Source: Leptothermofonsia sichuanensis E412
GTDB taxonomy: Bacteria; Cyanobacteriota; Cyanobacteriia; Leptolyngbyales; Leptolyngbyaceae
DNA length: 64,000 nt
Assembly: GCF_019891175.1 (NCBI RefSeq)
Contig: NZ_CP072600.1
Location: 372,001 to 436,000, forward strand
Direction of reading: 5' to 3'
Made by a program: the position numbers and the translations under genes. The notes below the pieces were generated by a model that saw only the letters and a program-made list of their open reading frames with translations, ran no database searches and was not told the DNA's origin. Positions 1 to 7,867 of the stretch are shown piece by piece; positions within the stretch are counted from its first letter, which is position 1, and the number at the start of each line of letters is the position of its first letter.

Positions 1-1
1 G

Positions 2-145
2 GAAAAGATAGTGGTTTTCAATAAAGGTTTGTACGAAAAAACTAGGGAAGCTGTAGGCAAAAGAGGCTTCAGTTTTCTAATGAACCAATTACTTTTGGAA
101 TGGCATGAGAAAAGGGAGGTAGAAGCGGTATCGACAAAAAAATAA
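2..145 (+). CDS. C-terminal end of a small ribbon-helix-helix-like protein (partial)
   Basis: An open frame enters from the left edge and ends at a TAA at 143-145, leaving 47 residues. The visible part has a short strand-like segment (KIVVFN) followed by basic and hydrophobic helices, as in CopG/Arc-type DNA-binding proteins that often control plasmid copy number. The start and most of the family-defining region lie outside the window, so the assignment is tentative. It sits just upstream of direct repeats and a replication protein gene, which fits a replicon-control role. A palindrome follows at 172-185. Confidence 0.45.
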   Translation, partial: EKIVVFNKGLYEKTREAVGKRGFSFLMNQLLLEWHEKREVEAVSTKK

Positions 146-171
146 ACCCTGATGTTAGCAGCATCAAGGTT

Positions 172-185
172 CTAAAATGATTTTA
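172..185. terminator. Palindrome CTAAAATGATTTTA after the first gene
   Basis: An AT-rich perfect dyad (TAAAAT-G-ATTTTA) is followed by a T-run, 27 bp after the stop of the partial first gene. A weaker hairpin with TGATG/CATCA arms lies just before it. Nearly the same sequence recurs after each of the next two genes (3226-3240, 3946-3959) and inside the replication gene (1195-1211), so it is either a shared terminator or a protein-binding site of this element. Confidence 0.5.
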
Positions 186-199
186 ATTTTTCAGTTGAG

Positions 200-425
200 T
201 GATTTCAAACCAATTCCATCTTCTAACCTAATTTCATCTCTGACTCACCTTCTGACTCAACCTAGTTTCAACACGGTTTCAAACTAAATTCTAAACTCAA
301 TTCAAAACGGTTTCAACTTAGTTTCATCTTCTGATTTATCTCTGATTCATCCTAGTTTCAACACGGTTTCAAACTGGATTCTAAACTCAATTCAAAACGG
401 TTTCAACTTAGTTTTCATCATCGAT
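200..425. repeat. Direct repeats resembling iterons upstream of the replication gene
   Basis: Two imperfect copies of a segment starting CCTAGTTTCAACACGG begin at about 263 and 351, a spacing of 88-90 bp. Within them the core CGGTTTCAA occurs four times (near 276, 308, 364 and 398). The AT-rich tract sits directly upstream of a primase-helicase gene, which is where iteron-type origins lie in plasmids. No DnaA box was identified, so origin function is an inference. Confidence 0.5.
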
Positions 426-489
426 TCCTAAATTTGTGATAGGTTCACTAGCCTTTTCAGGCACTTAGAAAAATTAGGAGGAAAGAGAA

Positions 490-3204
490 ATGTTTGAGGA
501 AAATGGAAGAAACAACGGGGAAGATGTTCCTAACCAACCTAATTCTTATTATAACACAAAAATGAGTGGTGAAGAAATTGTTAACAGTTTTGGGATTGAA
601 TTTAACCCAGAAATGAATTCGCAGTTAGCAGCAACTAAGCACCCGGTTAATCCTGATATGAGTGCTGAGGTTAGGCAAGAAATTAACCGTAAGGCTAAAC
701 AGGAAAGTGCAAAGAAAAACCGTCCAAACAATTGGAAACCGGGTTCTTACAGTCAGGCTGAAGCCCCCCAAGCATTAATAAAATTCAGGGAAAAAGGTAT
801 AGGTGTTCGTTATCCCGATACCGATACCGATAGTTCAGACCTATGGTTTATCATCTTGGATTTTGACTCAGAAGACGCTACACCCTTCTCTGAGATTGTC
901 CAGGATAAATTCATTCAGAATCACGCGCTATTCGCTGAGAAGTCTTACAGCAACGATGGCTTAGTCGATTACAAATATCACATCTTTTTTGCCGCTAACC
1001 GTTTATTCAGCTACAGCGAGTTAGAAGGCAAAATCAAACTTTGGGCAAAGTCAAAATTCCCTGGTTTAGGCAAGCAAAACGAATCTTTCAAGTTTAAGCA
1101 GGTTTGGTTTGCTCCTAAATCCTCTGACGATGTTTTTGTGTTTTCTCCTGAGAACAGATTGAACATCGATGAGTTAGAAGTTCCAGAAGTTCAGCCTAAA
1201 ATCATTTTAGGCACTTCTAAGGTTAGCACTAGCAAGTTTATTGATGTCTCTACCCTTACGGGCACTGAAGCCTTCTTAGAGTATGTTCATCAGACCCTAA
1301 AACAACGATCAGCCAATGGTGAGTTAGATGTACCATCCATCCTCAGTAAGTTAGGTATCGAGGTTACTAAGGCAAAAGAATACGATGGGGTTCAAGAATT
1401 CGATTGTGATAATCCCTGGAGTGAATCAAATAATTCGGGAACTAGTCTCTTTGTTAAGTACGATGGCGATCGCTTGTTTCATGGCGTGGATCGTACTGCT
1501 GCTCACCTAAATCGTAATTCTCGCAATCACTACACCTTTCTTGATCTGTTTCACCAATCCCGCCTAGTAATTTCTGAGTCATACCGGGAAAAGTTTGGAG
1601 AAGCCAGAAGCACTAATGGACAATTCAAAGCAGAATTCTTTCTGTCAATCTGCAATCAACTCACTAGCTTTTTTGACATTGAACCTTACAGGTTTAAGAG
1701 CCAACTAAACCATGTAATCGATACCGTTTTAGAATCGTTCAAAGATCAAGTAGTGATTGTTCAGAACAGTTGGAGTAAATCAGTCTGTGATTTGTTTGTT
1801 TTCAGTGATGAGTTACGTTGCTGGGAACAAAAGGATAGCGTAACTTTTGGTGACTTTAATCTTCCTGCGAGAGCCTACAAACTTTTCCCTAATCTCGATG
1901 ATCTGCTTGCATTAGATAACCAGATCAAGCACGAACAGGAAGGGGAACGCAAGACTCAGAGAAACACTGATCTTAAGAAAGTGTGGAGAAACTTAGTTAA
2001 AGATTACCGTTTTGTCAATTCTTTCAAACAGTCTAATAAGTTCATTGAGGATATTAACTTAGTAGCTTTTGACGATAGCCTTTTAGATTTGACTACAAAG
2101 GAAATCATTCCTAATGAGGGTCAGGCTAGAAACTTGAATTCGCCTTACAAAGGTTTGAAAAGCCTTTTTGAGGGAGGTTTGGAAAAGTTGGAAGCAGATC
2201 CCGACATCCAAAAATTTAAGACCACTTTTCACAAATGGTCTAAATGCGATGTTAAAGGTGAAATGCTACTTCTCTGGTTCATCGTCAACACGATGAGACA
2301 AGGATATAAGACTAGACGTTTCCTTTGTCTCACCGCTCCATCAAAATCAGGAAAGACTAGCTATTTCAAAACTTTTATTCACACTATGAATCAGGGAAAA
2401 GTTGACAATAACAATTCGGGTGACTTTGCATCTTTCATCTCTGCATCAAGTTTGTTTTCTAATTATGAACACCAATCTGAAAAACTCGAAAAAGCTAAAT
2501 TCTTCTTTGTTGATGAGGTAGACATCGATTATAAAGATTTTGGGCAAGGGTTAAGAAAGTATGTCCAGGATGACGGTGTAAGCGAGCTGGCTAATCCCAA
2601 AGGTAAAAAAACTTACGTTGCCCTATACAGATTTGGTATCGGTGTAGTTTTTGAAGAAAAAATGACGATTGCTACAACATCGGGTTTAGATGGTAGAGCT
2701 ATCTATGTCGATCTTCGCAGTGTAGATAAAAGTGATTCTGAATTTAGCAACCGCTTAATGAATGACCGTGATTTGCAAGATAAAATCTTGGTCTGGTGTT
2801 TACTTCAGGATAAGAAGTTGATTCTAGAAAGGATCAAGGAATTAGCTTTACATCCTGTGTTTGTTGATTCAATGAGAGAGAAGAAAGCAGATAACGATCT
2901 TCTCTATCAGTTCATTGTTGATCGAATTGAGATCACAGGAAATAAGGATGATCGGTTGAGTAAAGATGAACTGTTCGCATCCTTTCAATATTGGGTAAAG
3001 AATCAGATTACAGAATACGTCATAAAAACATCTAATCGTTTTATGAAAGAGTTCCTTCCTTTGATTAGAGATGATGAAAACGACATCCGTTATTTCGATC
3101 ATCTATTACCTACTGATTGGCTACCCAAACATACAAATAAGGGTAACTTCTATTGTGGTCTGAAACTAAAAGATACTCTCAATCAGGATGAGAAAGAATT
3201 CTGA
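490..3204 (+). CDS. Plasmid/satellite-type primase-helicase replication protein
   Basis: A 904-residue protein with a good ribosome site (AGGAGG about 6 bp upstream). The N-terminal third has an acidic D-x-D motif (ILDFDSED, about residues 123-130) and a later Y-K-Y-H segment near 162, resembling the catalytic D-x-D and s-x-H motifs of archaeo-eukaryotic-type primases. The C-terminal half has a Walker A (SKSGKTS, about 618-624) and a Walker B (FFFVDEVD, about 672-679), typical of superfamily 3/D5-like helicases of plasmids, phages and satellites. Such fusions prime and unwind DNA at their own origin, and the repeats just upstream would suit that. Base composition is clearly more AT-rich than the chromosome to the right of 4250. 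An internal 17-bp palindrome lies at 1195-1211. The domain calls are by eye; the replication role is likely. Confidence 0.7.
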   Translation: MFEENGRNNGEDVPNQPNSYYNTKMSGEEIVNSFGIEFNPEMNSQLAATKHPVNPDMSAEVRQEINRKAKQESAKKNRPNNWKPGSYSQAEAPQALIKFREKGIGVRYPDTDTDSSDLWFIILDFDSEDATPFSEIVQDKFIQNHALFAEKSYSNDGLVDYKYHIFFAANRLFSYSELEGKIKLWAKSKFPGLGKQNESFKFKQVWFAPKSSDDVFVFSPENRLNIDELEVPEVQPKIILGTSKVSTSKFIDVSTLTGTEAFLEYVHQTLKQRSANGELDVPSILSKLGIEVTKAKEYDGVQEFDCDNPWSESNNSGTSLFVKYDGDRLFHGVDRTAAHLNRNSRNHYTFLDLFHQSRLVISESYREKFGEARSTNGQFKAEFFLSICNQLTSFFDIEPYRFKSQLNHVIDTVLESFKDQVVIVQNSWSKSVCDLFVFSDELRCWEQKDSVTFGDFNLPARAYKLFPNLDDLLALDNQIKHEQEGERKTQRNTDLKKVWRNLVKDYRFVNSFKQSNKFIEDINLVAFDDSLLDLTTKEIIPNEGQARNLNSPYKGLKSLFEGGLEKLEADPDIQKFKTTFHKWSKCDVKGEMLLLWFIVNTMRQGYKTRRFLCLTAPSKSGKTSYFKTFIHTMNQGKVDNNNSGDFASFISASSLFSNYEHQSEKLEKAKFFFVDEVDIDYKDFGQGLRKYVQDDGVSELANPKGKKTYVALYRFGIGVVFEEKMTIATTSGLDGRAIYVDLRSVDKSDSEFSNRLMNDRDLQDKILVWCLLQDKKLILERIKELALHPVFVDSMREKKADNDLLYQFIVDRIEITGNKDDRLSKDELFASFQYWVKNQITEYVIKTSNRFMKEFLPLIRDDENDIRYFDHLLPTDWLPKHTNKGNFYCGLKLKDTLNQDEKEF
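1195..1211. repeat. 17-bp perfect palindrome inside the replication gene
   Basis: CCTAAAATCATTTTAGG is the same core that follows the three genes of this segment, here within coding sequence. Being intragenic, it cannot simply be an end-of-gene terminator, so a recognition-site role is possible. Confidence 0.5.
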
Positions 3205-3263
3205 TTAGTGCTCTGTGTCAGGTATCTAAAATCATTTTAGCTACCCCCAGGGGCACTAATCAC
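3202..3263. terminator. Two-tier palindrome after the replication gene
   Basis: Outer arms TGATTAGTGC (3202-3211) and GCACTAATCA (3254-3263) enclose the palindrome CTAAAATCATTTTAG (3226-3240). The left arm starts at the stop codon of the replication gene. The same design, with different outer arms, follows the next gene. Confidence 0.55.
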
Positions 3264-3358
3264 CATCAAAAACTCAACCAAATTAGGAGCAAAACAGATG
3301 GAATTCAGGCAATAAAAATGGTGCTTTTAGCAGCACCATCATGAATTTCTCTTTTTTC

Positions 3359-3395
3359 GGAACTATATATCATTATACCATAAAAATATAGTTCC
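3359..3395. repeat. Inverted repeat GGAACTATAT / ATATAGTTCC
   Basis: Ten-base arms at 3359-3368 and 3386-3395 flank an AT-rich spacer just ahead of the next gene. It could be an operator or a leader hairpin for that gene. Confidence 0.5.
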
Positions 3396-3434
3396 AAAAT
3401 GTTGATAATCCCAACAATTTCTAAGGTAAAAACT

Positions 3435-3917
3435 ATGGCAACTGCAATTACCGCTAAAAAATCTGAGAAAGTTATTCCTATCTTTTCTAAGAAAGCTTTT
3501 GAGGAACACTTTGAAGAATTATATTTATATTGCCAGTGTTCGACTGCTTTTGATGAAATGGAGGATAGACATCCTGTTTACATGAGAGTAGAGGACATTA
3601 AGCGCGATACAATCATTCTTTCTCTACAATTGAGATTTCCAGATATTGATTTACCAGACTATGCTGACAGATTGTTTATAACCATCTATTTTCCGGGTTA
3701 TGCAAAACCTGAGATATACTTTTCCATGCCAGATATGAAGCATCTTATCAAGGCAGAAAGCATAAATCGTAAATGGCAATTTCCAGCGTTAGGTTTACCT
3801 AAGAAATGGACGTTGGTTTTATTTGAGAGAATGTACGATTATGCTTACCTGAGAGTATTTTTAGTTCATGAAATAGAGAATAATTACCGTGATTCTAGGA
3901 AATGGTTAGGGTATTAG
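3435..3917 (+). CDS. Unknown protein of the replicon-like segment
   Basis: Not recognised. An upstream ATG at 3399 would give 172 residues; I prefer the ATG at 3435 (160 residues, MATAITAKKSEK...), preceded by AAGGT. The protein has no signal peptide, membrane segment or cysteine-rich motif. The middle is rich in aromatic and acidic residues and the end is basic. It shares the AT-rich composition of the replication gene and, like it, is followed by a TAAAATCATTTTA palindrome, so the two probably belong to the same mobile element. Confidence 0.6.
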   Translation: MATAITAKKSEKVIPIFSKKAFEEHFEELYLYCQCSTAFDEMEDRHPVYMRVEDIKRDTIILSLQLRFPDIDLPDYADRLFITIYFPGYAKPEIYFSMPDMKHLIKAESINRKWQFPALGLPKKWTLVLFERMYDYAYLRVFLVHEIENNYRDSRKWLGY

Positions 3918-3926
3918 TGTTGTCTG

Positions 3927-3966
3927 AACCCACAAGGTAGATAACTAAAATCATTTTATGGGTTCC
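3927..3966. terminator. Two-tier palindrome after the unknown gene
   Basis: Outer arms GAACCCA (3927-3933) and TGGGTTC (3960-3966) enclose CTAAAATCATTTTA (3946-3959), 10 bp after the stop codon. This is the third occurrence of the same 3' design in this segment. Confidence 0.55.
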
Positions 3967-4042
3967 CCTCCTACCAAAACTGATCGAAAAATGATAGAAA
4001 TTTGAGAGGTAGAACCTTGAAAAACTTATAGGGCAGAATATC

Positions 4043-4090
4043 AGATCCGCATTTTGAGTGCGGTGCGTCTACCAATTCCGCCATCCGCCC
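4043..4090 (-). tRNA. Truncated tRNA-Leu(CAA), 5' part only
   Basis: Reading the minus strand from 4090 there is a 5' acceptor half (GGGCGGA), TG, a D-arm with the GCG/CGC stem and GGTAGA loop, and a perfect anticodon stem (CCGCA/TGCGG) with loop CTCAAAA, giving anticodon CAA at 4056-4054. The class II variable arm, a T-arm with TTCRA loop, and a 3' acceptor half complementary to GGGCGGA are not found in the next 80 bases. The gene is therefore probably broken at its 3' side, exactly where the AT-rich element begins. A split or intron-containing gene is a less likely alternative. Confidence 0.6.
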
Positions 4091-4253
4091 GGAACAGGTC
4101 AAACAACCATCAACGGGTTATTTGGGCTTACTCAGTGTAACAGCAGAGAAGCGATCGCGACAAGCGTTATGTTAGAAAAATGGTAAAAAGCCTGGGGGAT
4201 TGATCGAAAACAGCTTTCTAAGTCTATCTCTCTAACTAGTTGTGATTTGAACT

Positions 4254-5582
4254 ATGGCTTTGCTTCCGCCCGGAAACTTTGGTCTGCCCTTCGTTGGTGA
4301 GACGTTACAACTCCTGTTTGATCCAGACTTTGCGACCAGGCGGTTTCAGAAGTATGGTCCAATTTTCAAAACTCGCATCCTGGGCAGACCGTCTGTGTTT
4401 ATGGCGGGACCAGAAGCCGCAGAATTTATTCTCTCCAGTCATATTGACTGCTTCACCTGGCGAGATGGTTGGCCCCAAAGTTTCAAGATTTTGCTGGGAC
4501 AATCTCTGTTTGTCCAGGAAGGAGAGGAACATCGTCGCAATCGGAAGTTAATGATGCCAGCCTTTCATGGTGCGGCTCTGGCACGGTACCTGGGCACAAT
4601 CGCAACCCTCACTCAGACCTACCTGCAACAGTGGGAAGCCCGACAGGAATTGATCTGGTACGACGAGTTCAAGCAACTGACCTTTGACATTGCCAGTTGC
4701 ATTTTTTTGGGTAGCCGCCCCGGTGAAGACACCACTCGCCTGAGCCAGTTATTTACCACCCTCACTAATGGGTTGTTTGGTATTGGACTAAGAAAGGCGA
4801 TCGCGGCCCGCAATGAAATCCTTGACTACCTGACCCAGGTAATTCAAACCCGACAGCAAAACCCAACGGATGACGCACTCAGCCTTTTGATTCAGGCAGG
4901 GGACGACCATGGGGATTCGCTTTCCCTGGAAGAAATTCGCGCTCAGGCGATGCTTCTCCTGTTCGCTGGCCACGAAACCACCACCGCCATGCTGACCTGG
5001 ATCTGCCTGGAGCTTGCCCGCCATCCTGACATTCTTCAACGTGCCCGCACCGAACAAAGTCAGCTCTTAGCATTATCTTCCCCTGCCTCCCTCTCCTCCC
5101 CACCCCTCACTCTGGAGCAGCTCGGCACCATGCCCTATCTAGAGCAGATTTTGAATGAAGTTGAACGCCTCCATCCGCCTGTAGCGGGGGGCTTTCGGGG
5201 AGTGGTCAAACCCTTTGAGTTTAAGGGCTACCAGGTCCCTGCCGGGTGGCTGGCACAGTACTCAATTTTGCAGACCCAGCGATCGCCGGAGGTTTACACA
5301 AATCCAGAGCAGTTTGACCCCGATCGCTTCAGCCCAGAGCGGCAGGAGGCAAAACAGAAAGCCTTTAGCTTGATTGGCTTTGGCGGTGGTCCCCGCATTT
5401 GTCTGGGAATCGCCTTTGCCAAATTGGAGATGAAAATTGTGATGGCGTACCTGTTGCGGGGTTATGAATGGGAACTGCTTCCCAACCAAAATTTGGAGCC
5501 AAAAATCATTCCAACCAGACGACCGAAGGATGGGCTAAAAGTGAAATTCAGGAGAAAAGAGGAGAAATCTTCATGGTTTTGA
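4254..5582 (+). CDS. Cytochrome P450, CYP120-like
   Basis: A 442-residue soluble P450 of normal bacterial length. Visible hallmarks are the proline-rich start (LLPPGNFGLPFVGET), the I-helix oxygen-activation motif AGHETT (239-244), the K-helix E-x-x-R (E302-R305) and the heme-thiolate loop FGGGPRICLG with the cysteine ligand at 383. The N-terminal region resembles cyanobacterial CYP120 enzymes, of which the Synechocystis member hydroxylates retinoids; the substrate here is unknown. It lies alone between the tRNA remnant and a convergent Ppx gene, so no operon partner such as a ferredoxin is nearby. The family call is firm, the subfamily likely. Confidence 0.9.
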   Translation: MALLPPGNFGLPFVGETLQLLFDPDFATRRFQKYGPIFKTRILGRPSVFMAGPEAAEFILSSHIDCFTWRDGWPQSFKILLGQSLFVQEGEEHRRNRKLMMPAFHGAALARYLGTIATLTQTYLQQWEARQELIWYDEFKQLTFDIASCIFLGSRPGEDTTRLSQLFTTLTNGLFGIGLRKAIAARNEILDYLTQVIQTRQQNPTDDALSLLIQAGDDHGDSLSLEEIRAQAMLLLFAGHETTTAMLTWICLELARHPDILQRARTEQSQLLALSSPASLSSPPLTLEQLGTMPYLEQILNEVERLHPPVAGGFRGVVKPFEFKGYQVPAGWLAQYSILQTQRSPEVYTNPEQFDPDRFSPERQEAKQKAFSLIGFGGGPRICLGIAFAKLEMKIVMAYLLRGYEWELLPNQNLEPKIIPTRRPKDGLKVKFRRKEEKSSWF

Positions 5583-5596
5583 CACCACTTAAAGCC

Positions 5597-5687
5597 GAAT
5601 GACACTGAATTAAGCCAGATGCAATCACCCAGATCTCCAACTTCTCGAAGAAGTTGGAGATCTCTCACCCTTTATGTCAGTGCCATT
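5597..5687 (-). repeat. ~90-bp hairpin MITE with flanking 11-bp direct repeats
   Basis: The core is a perfect hairpin at 5631-5663 (AGATCTCCAACTTC...GAAGTTGGAGATCT). The ends are inverted (GAATGACACTGA / TGTCAGTGCCATTC). The element is bracketed by CACTTAAAGCC at 5586-5596 and 5688-5698, an apparent target duplication. A second copy lies at 39841-39955 in the opposite orientation. It may also terminate the P450 and Ppx transcripts. Confidence 0.75.
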
Positions 5688-5758
5688 CACTTAAAGCCTG
5701 TCCAAAAACTTCCTCAGTCTGGGTTTGGGCTTTGCGTTGGAGCTTTTTCGATAGGCTT

Positions 5759-7471
5759 TTAGGGATGATGGATGGTTCCAGATTCCAAAATCGGCACTAA
5801 CTTCAGCCCAAACTCTGCCTCAAACGGTCCCTTTTTAAGATCCAGGCTCCAGAGTTCCAGGGCACAATCGTCGCCTGGACGGCTTGTTTGCAACCGCAGG
5901 TGAAATTCACCCCTGTCTGGTTGAGGCTGACAGGTAATTTGTTGAATCGCGCCAATCTGGCGGCGATCAAGTGCCACTGCAATCCGCAACAGAGCACTGA
6001 GCTGATCAACCATACGGCGATGTTTCTTGCTGGTCAAATTACGGTAACTTTCGTGTTTCTTTTTGGGAGGACTTTTGCGGTGATAGCGGGCAAGGTTAGC
6101 AATGGCTTCGACTTCAGTTTCAGTAAAGCCGAGTAGCTCACCATTGCGAATCAAGTAATAGGAGTGTTTATGGTGGGAAGAGTGACTGATGTGGTGCCCG
6201 CAGTTATGCAAAATCGCCGCTGCCCAGAGGAGTTCTCGTTCTTCTTCCCCCCATTCGTGCAAAATTCCGTGGCTCTGGTCAAACAGGCTGAGGGCAAATT
6301 CTGCAATCCGTTCGCTGTAGCTCAGATTAACCCTGTACTTTTGGGCAATTTTGATGACGCTGCGCTGGCGGACTGAACTTTGATAGCGCAAACGGTCTTC
6401 TATGAACCCGTGAGTCAGCATCCAGTCAACAATTACGCCTTCTCGCAGCGATCGCTCGCAAATCACAATTGCATCCATGCCCAGAAGCGTCATTGCCTCT
6501 TGCAGAATCAGCGCTCCTGCCAGGATGATTTCAGAGCGGCGATCGCTCATCCCAGGAAGTTGGGCGCGTTCATCACAGGTCAACTTGCGCAGACGGTTGA
6601 CAATATCCTTCAGGTCTTTCAGAGTAAAGCTGTAGCCGTTCAAGGGATTGGGAACCATCCCCTGGGTGTCGCGGGCGTGAAGGGTTGCCAGGGTTTCAAT
6701 CGTGCCAGAAGTCCCCACCAGGCGAGGTTGTTCATCGGGGCGCAGATGGGCTTGCAATTCATCCACAGAGCGCTCCAGCATACCCCGAATGTATGCCTGA
6801 AGGGTCTGAAACTCGACATGGCTGATCGGGTCTGTGGTAATGTGTTCGGCAGTCAGGCGAACGGCTCCCACTTTGGTGCTACTGAGGGTGCGTGGTTCCT
6901 GCCCATCACCCAGGATCAGCTCTGTCGAGCCACCCCCAATGTCAATGATGATATGGGGTTGCTGATTGAACTCCATTCCGGATAGAACGCCGAGATAGAT
7001 CCGACGGGCTTCTTCCGGCCCTGAGATGAGATTGATCCAGAGTCCCAGTTCAGTCTCAACCTGTTTCAGGAATTCACGCCCGTTGGGAGCCTCCCGCACA
7101 GCACTGGTGGCAACCGCAATCACCTGCTCCGCATTCAGACTTTTAGCAATGTCCTGGCAGCGCCGGAGGGCTGCCATCGCCCGTCCCATTGCTTCCAGGG
7201 TCAGGTTGCCCGTATCCCGATCGCGATCGCCCAGCCGCACCGTTGTCTTATCTCTAGCAACGATCGTGAAGGCAGGCAGTGTTGGCTGAACCTTAACAAC
7301 CACCATGTGGATCGAGTTTGTCCCCACATCAATGGCCGCCAGAGTTCGCTCATGATCCACAACCATCGTAGGGATACTCCCCAATGCTTTCTTAATTTTT
7401 TGAGCAGAGCCAATCATTGGATTTGCAGGACCCGCTGCCCTGATAGATTTTATACGGCTATTCTTTCTCAT
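5759..7471 (-). CDS. ppx: Ppx/GppA family phosphatase (exopolyphosphatase)
   Basis: The protein has 570 residues from the first ATG; an internal start at Met36 (7366) is possible because the first 35 residues look non-conserved. The ASKHA-fold phosphatase core begins with AAIDVGTNSIHMVVV and includes IIIDIGGGSTELILG, the phosphate-binding glycine-rich loops of Ppx/GppA. The C-terminal third is an HD-like helical domain (ILHNCGHHISHSSHHKHS) as in long exopolyphosphatases. It hydrolyses terminal phosphate from polyphosphate and/or the guanosine pentaphosphate tail, in the cytosol. It is convergent with the P450 gene. Polyphosphate specificity over GppA activity is inferred from length. Confidence 0.88.
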   Translation of the reverse strand: MRKNSRIKSIRAAGPANPMIGSAQKIKKALGSIPTMVVDHERTLAAIDVGTNSIHMVVVKVQPTLPAFTIVARDKTTVRLGDRDRDTGNLTLEAMGRAMAALRRCQDIAKSLNAEQVIAVATSAVREAPNGREFLKQVETELGLWINLISGPEEARRIYLGVLSGMEFNQQPHIIIDIGGGSTELILGDGQEPRTLSSTKVGAVRLTAEHITTDPISHVEFQTLQAYIRGMLERSVDELQAHLRPDEQPRLVGTSGTIETLATLHARDTQGMVPNPLNGYSFTLKDLKDIVNRLRKLTCDERAQLPGMSDRRSEIILAGALILQEAMTLLGMDAIVICERSLREGVIVDWMLTHGFIEDRLRYQSSVRQRSVIKIAQKYRVNLSYSERIAEFALSLFDQSHGILHEWGEEERELLWAAAILHNCGHHISHSSHHKHSYYLIRNGELLGFTETEVEAIANLARYHRKSPPKKKHESYRNLTSKKHRRMVDQLSALLRIAVALDRRQIGAIQQITCQPQPDRGEFHLRLQTSRPGDDCALELWSLDLKKGPFEAEFGLKLVPILESGTIHHP

Positions 7472-7580
7472 CCCTATTTGTACACCTCAGTGGGTACCTC
7501 ACGCATCCATTTCTTTCAACCCAACTGGGGAGGGAAAATCAGGACGATCTGGTGGAAAGAGCCAGGGTAAAGAAGACTTA

Positions 7581-7640
7581 AGAATTGCCCCACAGAGATA
7601 CCGGGGGCACAGAGGAATTATTCTGTGTCTCTGTTGAAGC
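7581..7640. repeat. CACAGAG-type palindromic repeat
   Basis: A degenerate member of the family with CCACAGAG...CTCTGTGG arms; better copies are at 42025-42088 and 46541-46608. It lies in the 396-bp gap between ppx and the vWA gene. Confidence 0.5.
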
Positions 7641-7659
7641 TTCAGATATATAGCGTTTT

Positions 7660-7708
7660 GCAATTGAGTAAAGTACTTCACACCCTTGAAAAGGGCTATA
7701 AAATCCTC
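7660..7708 (+). repeat. CCCTTGAAAAGGG interspersed repeat
   Basis: About 40 bp, from CAATTGAGTAAAGTACTT to GGGCTATA, recurs inverted at 52470-52515, and its hairpin part recurs at 11508-11524. The CCCTT/AAGGG arms form a short stem. Nothing else is recognised in this gap apart from the CACAGAG repeat. Confidence 0.6.
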
Positions 7709-7867
7709 ACAGACCACTGGTCACTGGTAAAGTCCTGCGAGAGAATTGAGGACGGGGGCCTGATTCCGAATTTTCTCACTTATCTATTGAATCTATTGGT
7801 TAGAAAGAGGTAGAACATGGTTTGAAACCCTGGACAGTGCCTCTTGATTCATTAGGAGTTTTGGTTC

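Noticed and set aside
3990-4045. T-arm of the tRNA at AAGGTTCTACCTC
   Set aside because: It has GGTTC but neither a 5-bp stem with a 7-base loop nor a following acceptor half complementary to GGGCGGA.
6380-6985. 201-codon plus-strand frame
   Set aside because: It is a shadow of the strongly supported ppx gene on the other strand.
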